Part shown: positions 1-5,314 of the stretch, in pieces
How the letters are laid out: every line of letters starts with the position of its first letter
Numbering within the stretch: the stretch's first letter is position 1
Origin: Solirubrobacterales bacterium
GTDB lineage: Bacteria; Actinomycetota; Thermoleophilia; Solirubrobacterales; 70-9
NCBI GenBank assembly: GCA_030835185.1
Contig: JAUQWL010000126.1
Location: 1 to 6,591, forward strand
Direction: 5' to 3'
DNA length: 6,591 nt
The notes under the pieces: model-generated
Told to the model about the DNA's origin: nothing
The model's input: only the letters and a program-made list of their open reading frames with translations
The model's database searches: none
Translations under genes and position numbers: made by a program

Positions 1-1959
1 CAAGTATTTCGTCATCTCGAGACGTTGGTTCTTGCTCAGTCCGCCCGAGGCGGGCAGGCCCGATGCGGCAGCCGTGGCGAGTACCGGACCGTCGCCGGTA
101 ATTTTGAGGCGCCTCCCACTCGTCGTCTCCCAGATAGTGCCGTTCGACGGCCGGGGGACGACCTTTATCTCGACAGCCCCGGTAAGCACCTCATCGCCGC
201 CCGTCGGCTGAACGACGCAGATCGTCACCTTGCCCGCTCCCTTGAAAGGGTCGAGCGCTACCTGGACACGCCCGTTTGTCGTTTTCTTCGGTGGTGGCCG
301 GAGATGGGAGACCTGGTCGGAGTCGGTATAGACCGTCGCCTCCGGGAAGTGGATGGCACGGTCCAGAACAGTCAGCTCGACGAACGACCGGAAACCGGCC
401 GGCAAGGTCCAGCCGCCAGAGCCGCTGGCCCTGAGTCCGAGGGCGCGCCGGTCGGGCGTATAGCCGTCGGCGACGGCCAAGCGAAGGTCGCCGGGAACGG
501 GGCAGTCCAACTCGACGTTCAGCTCGCCCTTCTTTTTTTTCTTCTTGCTCGTCCGCTGCGCCTCAAGCTCGATCCGGGCTTCGTCGGCCGCCTTCTTGAG
601 CTTTATGTCGTAGTCGACCTTGCAGCGACTGACCGTTTTGGCCAGCGCGAGGCCTACTTCGGCGTCGAGAGCCGCCCTCGGGAGCTCGCGCAGATCGCCA
701 CGAAGGCTCTTCAGATCGCAGTCGCGCAGGAAGTCGCGCTCGGCCAGGCAGGTTGTCAGCTTGACCTCGACCGGATCGCGGGCATTGTTGGGCAGGGAGG
801 CTCCGGTCCGCGGGGCCTGCTTGACGATCTCGAGATCGGAACCCGCCTTGCAGCCCCGGCGGAAATCGAGATCGATCTCCACGTTGGGGATAGCGCGCAC
901 CACCTGGTTGCGCGCAGATACGAACGCCTTTCCAGTCACCCGGGGCATGCGTGAGACGGCCGCGGTCTCCGTGGGCGGACCGAGTACGGGGCCGGAGGGA
1001 GTCTTCGAATCGTCGACGGTCTCGCACCCACCGGGGGCGGGGTCGGCGAGATCCACGTAGGCTACATCGGCCGCCCCTGCCGGGGGCGGGTCGGAAGGCG
1101 AGTCGCAATACACATATACATCGGCGATTCCATCGACCGCGTCGATCACGTCGTCGCCGCGGTTGCCTTCCAGACGGTCCGCGCCACCGCCACCGCTGAT
1201 CGTGTCGTCGCCGTCGGACCCGTTGATCTGCTCGGGGTCGCCGCCACCGCTGATCGTGTCGTCGAAGGCAGTTCCGCGCAGTCCCTCGAACCCTGCAAGG
1301 ACGTTGTCGCCCTCTCCCTCGGCACCGTCGTTGGGTAACCCGTCGAGCGATATCTTCACGCCGACGGTCTGGGGCCCGTAGTTCAGGTAGTCCGTACCCG
1401 AGACACCGGTGTCGCGATAGGTGTCGGGACCGTCGTCGGCGGTCGGCACAACGTAGCTGTCGTAGCCGTTATCGATGAGATCGTTGCCGTCGCGTCCGTC
1501 GAGGTCGTCGGCGCCCGGACCCCCGCCGAGGCGATCATTGCCGGCTCCGCCCAGAAGCACGTCACCACCCCCGTAGCCGTAGAGTTCGACGCGGAACCCC
1601 ACGCTGTCCTGAACGTCGACGCTCTCCGCATTGTCACTACCGTAGTAGTAGAGGATCGGCGAACTGCCGACGCCGGAGCATTCGACGGTATCGGGCGCAG
1701 GCTCCGTGCAATTCGTACCAGCCGTGAGGTCATCGTCGAGACTGAACTCGACGATGCGAACGGTTCCTGTGGCCGGCGAGCTGATCTCGAGATCGGCGCC
1801 GTCCACACCGTCGGAAATGATCGAGATGCTGCCGCTGTCGAACCCGGCGCTGGTCGCCTGTGCCAGAGACGGCAGCGCCAACAGGCCGATGATGGTCGCC
1901 AAAACGATTCGAAGGCCGGGAGTTCCGATGAACACCCGGTCCGTCAAGCTCCTCGTCAT
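1..1959 (-). CDS. Secreted RTX-like calcium-binding protein with PASTA-like segment (3' end missing)
   Basis: The frame is open from the ATG at 1959 to the left edge, giving 653 visible residues without a stop. Residues 1-35 are a Sec-type signal peptide (basic start, hydrophobic IVLATIIGLLALP, likely cleavage after AQA), so the protein should be exported. Glycine- and aspartate-rich repeats of the RTX type (GGxGxDxLx) occupy about 129-164 (LLGGAGNDRLGGGPGADDLD) and 229-275 (DDTISGGGGADRLEGNRGDD); such repeats form calcium-loaded beta-rolls. A cap resembling D...YC...CE.V (280-315) follows. Residues 338-404 look like a PASTA domain: MPRVTG, a helix, VKQAPRTGA, then VEVKLT. A charged helical stretch with K472-K477 and an unassigned beta-like region (480-653) complete the visible part. 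Ten cysteines (84, 94, 285, 312, 370, 404, 414, 446, 486, 581) could form disulfides outside the cell. The substrate, cell-wall contact and true length are unknown. Confidence 0.85.
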   Translation of the reverse strand, partial: MTRSLTDRVFIGTPGLRIVLATIIGLLALPSLAQATSAGFDSGSISIISDGVDGADLEISSPATGTVRIVEFSLDDDLTAGTNCTEPAPDTVECSGVGSSPILYYYGSDNAESVDVQDSVGFRVELYGYGGGDVLLGGAGNDRLGGGPGADDLDGRDGNDLIDNGYDSYVVPTADDGPDTYRDTGVSGTDYLNYGPQTVGVKISLDGLPNDGAEGEGDNVLAGFEGLRGTAFDDTISGGGDPEQINGSDGDDTISGGGGADRLEGNRGDDVIDAVDGIADVYVYCDSPSDPPPAGAADVAYVDLADPAPGGCETVDDSKTPSGPVLGPPTETAAVSRMPRVTGKAFVSARNQVVRAIPNVEIDLDFRRGCKAGSDLEIVKQAPRTGASLPNNARDPVEVKLTTCLAERDFLRDCDLKSLRGDLRELPRAALDAEVGLALAKTVSRCKVDYDIKLKKAADEARIELEAQRTSKKKKKKGELNVELDCPVPGDLRLAVADGYTPDRRALGLRASGSGGWTLPAGFRSFVELTVLDRAIHFPEATVYTDSDQVSHLRPPPKKTTNGRVQVALDPFKGAGKVTICVVQPTGGDEVLTGAVEIKVVPRPSNGTIWETTSGRRLKITGDGPVLATAAASGLPASGGLSKNQRLEMTKYL
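533..540 (-). other. A8 run inside a polylysine stretch of the RTX-like gene
   Basis: On the minus strand six lysine codons (AAG AAG AAA AAA AAG AAG, 546-529) contain eight consecutive A residues. A_AAA_AAG (538-532) falls in the zero frame. Homopolymers of this length in GC-rich DNA are prone to replication or transcription slippage. The -1 frame stays open for more than 100 codons before a TGA near zero-frame residue 589, which is not significant on its own given the base composition. Confidence 0.5.
1187..1264. repeat. Two 24-bp direct repeats encoding DDTISGGG
   Basis: The same 24 bases occur at 1187-1210 and 1241-1264, identical at every position. Their starts are 54 bp apart, that is 18 codons or exactly two RTX nonapeptides. 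Each copy encodes DDTISGGG (233-240 and 251-258). The identity of the DNA, including wobble positions, suggests recent duplication or conversion within the repeat block. Confidence 0.85.
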
Positions 1960-1965
1960 AAGCTT

Positions 1966-1972
1966 CTCCCCC
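1966..1972 (-). promoter_or_regulatory. Ribosome binding site of the RTX-like gene
   Basis: GGGGGAG on the minus strand lies 6 nt (AAGCTT) upstream of the ATG at 1959. Good spacing and the signal peptide that begins at this ATG support the start. Directly upstream is a tandem 6-bp repeat, TGTACT twice (1984-1973), of unknown meaning. Confidence 0.65.
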
Positions 1973-2018
1973 AGTACAAGTACACCCCGAGATCCTCAAA
2001 GCCGGATCGTCGAGCCAG

Positions 2019-2047
2019 AACGTACCACGCCCCGGCGTCTACTGCAA
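2019..2047 (-). promoter_or_regulatory. Weak candidate promoter for the RTX-like gene
   Basis: On the minus strand TTGCAG (2047-2042) and TACGTT (2024-2019) are 17 nt apart, each matching three of six sigma-70-type consensus bases. It is the best pair I see in the 109-nt gap between rpe and the secreted-protein gene and would leave a leader of roughly 50 nt. Actinobacterial promoters are poorly conserved, so this is only a suggestion; read-through from rpe is also possible because no terminator is seen. Confidence 0.25.
2027..2038. repeat. Inverted repeat within the candidate promoter spacer
   Basis: ACGCC and GGCGT flank GG in the spacer between the proposed -35 and -10 elements. A 5-bp dyad here could be a protein-binding site, but arms this short arise often in GC-rich DNA. 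Confidence 0.3.
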
Positions 2048-2068
2048 CGCTTTTTTGGTTCCGAGCCT

Positions 2069-2758
2069 CTAGCCGGCTTCAGCGGCAGCGAGGATCTTCG
2101 AGTAGGCCTCGGCCGGGTCTCCGGCTCCGAAGACTGCCGATCCGGCGACCAGGAGACTGGCGCCGGCGGCGGTCATGCGGCCTGCGGTCTCGGTTCCGAT
2201 CCCGCCGTCCACCTCGATCAGGGCGTCGCCTGCGACCGGCTTCAGGCGCGAGACCTTGTCGGGGGAGCCTTCGATGAAGGCCTGTCCTCCCCAGCCGGGA
2301 TTGACGGTCATCGCCAGGATCAGGTCGGCCGAGCCGCGCAGCTCGCTCACCGCCTCGACCGGGGTCCCGGGGTTGATCGCGACGCCGGCCAGGCAGCCCA
2401 GCTCGCGGATCGCGCCGAGCGCCCGGTGTACGTGCGGCGTGGCTTCGGCGTGGAACGTGATGCCGTCCGCCCCGGCCTTTGCAAACTCCTCGAACTGGAG
2501 GTCGGGCCGGTCGATCATCAGGTGAACGTCCAGCACTCCCCCAGCCTCGTGCACCTGGTCGGCGATCGAGGATGCGACCAGCGGGCCGATCGTGATCGGC
2601 GGAACGAAACAACCGTCCATCACGTCGAAGTGGATCACCCTGGCGCCGGCGTCCATCACCTCGGCTACCGCCGGACCGAGCCGGGAGAAATCGGCCGAGA
2701 GGATCGACGGGGCGATGTGGATCCCGTCGTAGATCAGTCGTTTTTCGGAAGTGCTCAA
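2069..2758 (-). CDS. rpe: Ribulose-phosphate 3-epimerase
   Basis: The enzyme interconverts D-ribulose 5-phosphate and D-xylulose 5-phosphate in the pentose phosphate pathway, in the cytoplasm. It is a 229-residue TIM barrel with the family signatures APSILSADFSRLG (16-28), HFDVMDGCFVPPITIGP (43-59), DVHLM (77-81), NPGWGGQ (153-159), EVDGGI (182-187) and the phosphate-binding VAGSAVF (204-210). His43, Asp45, His79 and Asp183 should hold the metal, and Asp45 and Asp183 are the acid-base pair. The start is the TTG at 2758, which overlaps the preceding stop as TTGA; the reading frame is open further upstream, but that part lies inside the zinc-ribbon gene and no ATG or GTG lies between TTG and the first barrel strand. 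The gene ends at TAG 2071-2069, with no obvious terminator behind it. Length matches the usual 220-230 residues. Confidence 0.96.
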   Translation of the reverse strand: MSTSEKRLIYDGIHIAPSILSADFSRLGPAVAEVMDAGARVIHFDVMDGCFVPPITIGPLVASSIADQVHEAGGVLDVHLMIDRPDLQFEEFAKAGADGITFHAEATPHVHRALGAIRELGCLAGVAINPGTPVEAVSELRGSADLILAMTVNPGWGGQAFIEGSPDKVSRLKPVAGDALIEVDGGIGTETAGRMTAAGASLLVAGSAVFGAGDPAEAYSKILAAAEAG

Positions 2759-3000
2759 ATCGGTCTCAGCATGGAGCCGCCGCAGGCCTGGCAGGTCATG
2801 TCTTCTGTCGAACTCATCCTGGCGATCGTCTGGTGCTCGCCACAGTCGGGGCACTGGCTGACCAGTTCGTACCGACTGAGGCAGTAGACACAGCGAAACC
2901 TACCCGGAAGCTGCGTGGGCCGGAGCCACGGCTCACCACAGCCCGGGCAGGTCAGGCGGGCGACGGGCGGTGGGGATGGCTTTTCCGATTCGTCGGCCAT
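2755..3000 (-). CDS. Small double zinc-ribbon protein of unknown function
   Basis: The 81-residue product has a short charged, proline-rich start (ADESEKPSPPP) and then four CxxC pairs: CPGC at 18-21, CVYC at 37-40, CPDC at 50-53 and CQAC at 70-73. The spacing (15 residues between pairs 1 and 2, 16 between pairs 3 and 4) fits two consecutive treble-clef or zinc-ribbon units, each binding one zinc. No membrane segment, signal peptide or catalytic motif is seen. The ATG at 3000 is supported by the upstream GGAGGG and by the fact that nothing before the in-frame TGA at 3003-3001 can belong to it. The stop TGA shares TTGA with the rpe start, so the two are likely translated together. Zinc ribbons of this kind often bind nucleic acid or ribosomal partners, and the neighbours rsmB, fmt and def all serve translation, but no function can be assigned. 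Confidence 0.85.
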   Translation of the reverse strand: MADESEKPSPPPVARLTCPGCGEPWLRPTQLPGRFRCVYCLSRYELVSQCPDCGEHQTIARMSSTEDMTCQACGGSMLRPI

Positions 3001-3001
3001 T

Positions 3002-3018
3002 CAGGGGATTATCCCCTG
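3002..3018. repeat. Perfect 17-bp inverted repeat at the rsmB/zinc-ribbon gene junction
   Basis: CAGGGGAT and ATCCCCTG flank a single central base. As minus-strand RNA it can fold as a 7-bp stem, CAGGGGA/UCCCCUG, with a UAA loop, ending 1 nt before the ATG at 3000. A GGAGGG Shine-Dalgarno-like stretch sits at 3024-3019, just on the far side. If the stem folds, the GGAGGG is brought close to the start codon; unfolded, it is 18 nt away and AGGGG inside the stem would be the nearer site. No T-run follows, so it is not an intrinsic terminator. It could equally be a DNA operator. Confidence 0.7.
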
Positions 3019-3029
3019 CCCTCCGGTTG

Positions 3030-4370
3030 TCACTTTTTTCGCAGCCGGGAGATGAAGAATCCGGTCGTTCTGTCCCGGTCGGGAAGGAGCTGCAGGCAGC
3101 GCGGGTCGGCCTGATCGGCGAGATGCGGTGCCAGGGAGCCGAGATCGTCGACCTCGAGTCCCTTGCGCTCGCACAAAGACGCCACCTGATCGGCGTTCTC
3201 CCGCTTCGAGATCGTGCAGGTCGAGTAGACGAGAGTTCCCCCGGCACCGAGCGAGTCGACCGCCCCGTCGAGCAGGTCCGCCTGGAGCTGGAGCAGCCGC
3301 TCGATCACCGCCGGGCTCTTGCGCCAGCGCGCGTCCGGGCGCGATGCCAGAGCACCGAGATCGGAGCAGGGGGCGTCGACCAGCGCCCGGTCGAAGGTCG
3401 AGAGGGTCTCGCCCCGGCGGCCGTCGGTTTCGACCACGAGCACGTTGTGGAAGCCGAGCCGCTGGACCTGATCCGCAACCTGTTCGGCCCGGTCGACGCT
3501 GATCTCGACTGCGACCATGTTGCCCTGCCGGCCGACCCTGGAGGCGATCTGCCCGGTCTTGATCCCCGGTCCGGAGCAGAGGTCCAGCACCCGTTCGCCG
3601 TCCTGCGGATCCAGCACCTCGACCACCGCCGCGGAACCCCGGGACTGCATCACCAGCAGCCCTTCGTCGGCGGCGGCTTCAGCCGCGGCGAGGTTGCCGC
3701 GGGCGATCACCAGTTCGGGCGGGGCCATCGGCCACTCACCCTCCGCCGGTGACAACTCCAGGTCTTCCGCCGCGAGGCGCTCGATCGCCTGCTCGGGGCT
3801 GACCCGGTCCGGGTTGACCCGGAAGGCCCTCTCGGTGGGACGGTTTGCGGCGGCGAGCAGGGAGCGGGCCCGCTCTGCGCCCAGCTCCTGCCACCACATG
3901 TTCGCCAGCCAGAGCGGCACCGAGTGGGCGAATGCCGCCGCCTTCGGATTCGAGTCGTCGGACAATCGCATGCGAAGCGGGTCCCGCTCGCGCAGCGCCC
4001 GCCTCAGCATCGCGTTGACGAAACCGGCCGCATGGCCGGCTCCCGCACCCCGGGTCAGGCGGACCGCCTGGTCGACGGCGGCATGGTCGGCCGTTCCGTC
4101 GCTGAAGAGCAGCTCGAACAGGCCGAGCCTCAGCGCCGCCATTGCCTCGGGGTCGGGCCTGTCCCCCGGCCGTCTGGAGTAGCCGCCGACGATCGCATCG
4201 CTGGTACCGCGACGCTGAACCGATCCGTAGGCCAGGTGCTGAGCCGCCGCCCGTCTGCGACCGGAGAGCCCGCGGGTCGCGACTTCGTCCCTGAAGGCGA
4301 GCTCGGTGTACTCGTCCTTCTCGAATGTGCGGCGGAGTACCGCGAACGCAGCTTCCCGCTCGGGGGTCAC
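3030..4370 (-). CDS. rsmB: 16S rRNA (cytosine-C5)-methyltransferase, RsmB/Sun family
   Basis: The product (446 residues from the GTG at 4370) uses S-adenosylmethionine to methylate a cytosine at C5 in 16S rRNA, by homology with E. coli RsmB (m5C967). Residues 1-130 form a NusB-like RNA-binding domain (VLRRTF, AVDQAVRLTR, AGFVNAMLRRALRE). The Rossmann catalytic domain follows: VLDLCSGPGIKTG (261-273) is the SAM-binding motif, VDAPCSDLGAL (331-341) holds Cys335, and YSTCTISKREN (382-392) holds Cys385, so both cysteines of the m5C mechanism are present. The motifs differ slightly from the usual PGGKT and SxxPxEN. A TTG at 4379 would overlap the fmt stop as TTGA and add three residues; I prefer GTG because family members often start MTPxR or similar, but neither has a clear ribosome binding site. 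The 3' end carries a slippery A_AAA_AAG just before the TGA. Confidence 0.95.
   Translation of the reverse strand: MTPEREAAFAVLRRTFEKDEYTELAFRDEVATRGLSGRRRAAAQHLAYGSVQRRGTSDAIVGGYSRRPGDRPDPEAMAALRLGLFELLFSDGTADHAAVDQAVRLTRGAGAGHAAGFVNAMLRRALRERDPLRMRLSDDSNPKAAAFAHSVPLWLANMWWQELGAERARSLLAAANRPTERAFRVNPDRVSPEQAIERLAAEDLELSPAEGEWPMAPPELVIARGNLAAAEAAADEGLLVMQSRGSAAVVEVLDPQDGERVLDLCSGPGIKTGQIASRVGRQGNMVAVEISVDRAEQVADQVQRLGFHNVLVVETDGRRGETLSTFDRALVDAPCSDLGALASRPDARWRKSPAVIERLLQLQADLLDGAVDSLGAGGTLVYSTCTISKRENADQVASLCERKGLEVDDLGSLAPHLADQADPRCLQLLPDRDRTTGFFISRLRKK
3033..3039 (-). other. Potential -1 frameshift heptamer at the end of rsmB
   Basis: On the minus strand the last sense codons of rsmB are CGA AAA AAG, so A_AAA_AAG lies exactly in the zero frame immediately before the TGA. 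This heptamer is the slip site used in E. coli dnaX. A -1 shift would add ten codons (GTG ACA ACC ... CCC) and stop at TGA 3003-3001, directly against the ATG of the next gene. A hairpin-forming repeat starts 14 nt downstream. Whether slippage really occurs is inference; short A-runs encoding Lys-Lys at a C-terminus can also arise by chance. Confidence 0.3.
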
Positions 4371-4375
4371 GTCGC

Positions 4376-5302
4376 TCAAGCGGCAGCCACGGGCGTACCC
4401 CGCCCGCGAAGGTAAGAGGCGGCGTCCATCGCCTTGCCTCCGGCGGGCTGGACGGTGAGCAGCTCGAGGGCGCCGTCGGCACATCCGAAGAAGAGCCGGC
4501 TCCCTTCTGCGATGAACGCCCCGGAAGCGACGTCCGGCGGCGGGTCCCCGCCGGCCGGACGTGCTGAGCGCACGGCCAGCCTTTCCCCGCCCTCGAGCTC
4601 GATGTAGGCGCCTACATGCGGGGTCAGTGCACGAATCAGGTTGTTTGCCGAGCGGACGGTCATCGCGGGGTCGATCCGGCGTTCGGCGGCCTCGATCTTC
4701 TCGGCGTAGGTCAGTCCTTCCTCGGTCTGCCCGGTCCACTGGATCCTGTCCTCCGCCGCCAGAGTCAGTGCCCGGACGAGGAGTTCGCCGCCGAGCTCGG
4801 CCAGCCGGCGAGAGAGCCCTTCGAAGTCTTCGTCGACCGGGACCGGGACGGCCTGACGAAGTGCCACCGGTCCGGCGTCCAGTTCTGCGACCAGCCGCAT
4901 CACGCAGACGCCGGTTTCCTGATCCCCCGCCATGATCGCCCGTTCGATCGGTGCGGCCCCGCGCCACCGGGGCAGCAGTGACGGGTGGACGTTGAGCATC
5001 GGCAACTCGCTCAGTAGTGGTTCCCTGATGATCTGGCCGAAAGCGCAGATCGAGCCCCAATCGCCCCCTGCGGCGAGAATGCGCCCGCGGTCGGCCTCGT
5101 CGTTCACGTTGCCGCTCTTGAGCAGCTCGATGCCGAGCTCGTCTGCGGCGTCGGCCACCGGCGTCGGTTGCAGCCTGCGGCCGCGGCCGCGTTTGCGGTC
5201 GGGCAGGGTCACCACAAGGCTCGGGCGGTGTTCGGACACCGCCAGAGTCCGCAGGACGGCAGCGGCGAAGTCCGACGTTCCGAGAAAGGCTCCCTGACTC
5301 AT
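4376..5302 (-). CDS. fmt: Methionyl-tRNA formyltransferase
   Basis: The 308-residue product transfers a formyl group from 10-formyltetrahydrofolate to Met-tRNA(fMet), preparing the initiator tRNA. It opens with GAFLGTSDFAAAVL (4-17), corresponding to the FxGTPDFA start of the family. LPDRKRGRGRRLQPTPV (33-49) matches the PDRPAGRGxxLxPxPV loop. The active site is NVHPSLLPRWRGAAPI (104-119) with Asn104 and His106, and LDAG (141-144) supplies Asp142. The C-terminal tRNA-binding domain starts near 205, and LQPAGGKAM is recognisable near its end as LLTVQPAGGKAM (281-292). Length is normal for the family. The ATG at 5302 gives the correct N-terminus, though no clear Shine-Dalgarno is seen in the 12-nt gap after def, so translation is probably coupled. 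The stop TGA overlaps a possible TTG start of rsmB. Confidence 0.97.
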   Translation of the reverse strand: MSQGAFLGTSDFAAAVLRTLAVSEHRPSLVVTLPDRKRGRGRRLQPTPVADAADELGIELLKSGNVNDEADRGRILAAGGDWGSICAFGQIIREPLLSELPMLNVHPSLLPRWRGAAPIERAIMAGDQETGVCVMRLVAELDAGPVALRQAVPVPVDEDFEGLSRRLAELGGELLVRALTLAAEDRIQWTGQTEEGLTYAEKIEAAERRIDPAMTVRSANNLIRALTPHVGAYIELEGGERLAVRSARPAGGDPPPDVASGAFIAEGSRLFFGCADGALELLTVQPAGGKAMDAASYLRGRGTPVAAA

Positions 5303-5314
5303 CCCGGGTCGCCG

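Noticed and set aside
533..540. T8 on the plus strand as a terminator
   Set aside because: No GC-rich hairpin precedes it on the plus strand and no plus-strand gene ends there; it is the complement of lysine codons.
25..954. A 309-codon open frame on the plus strand
   Set aside because: It lies antisense to the RTX-like gene. Its product resembles no family, and its openness follows from the GC-rich codon use of the gene below it. The minus frame has a signal peptide, ribosome binding site and recognisable repeats.
1180..1270. CRISPR-like short repeats
   Set aside because: There are only two copies, both in frame in a protein repeat at 54-bp period, with no further units or cas genes.
2041..2075. 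Possible intrinsic terminator behind rpe
   Set aside because: In the direction of transcription the run behind rpe is A6, not T, and only a 4-bp stem (AGCC/GGCT) can be drawn. The T6 belongs to the opposite strand, where no gene ends.
1706..2887. A 393-codon plus-strand open frame
   Set aside because: It crosses rpe, the intergenic gap and part of the RTX-like gene in antisense and shows no domain.
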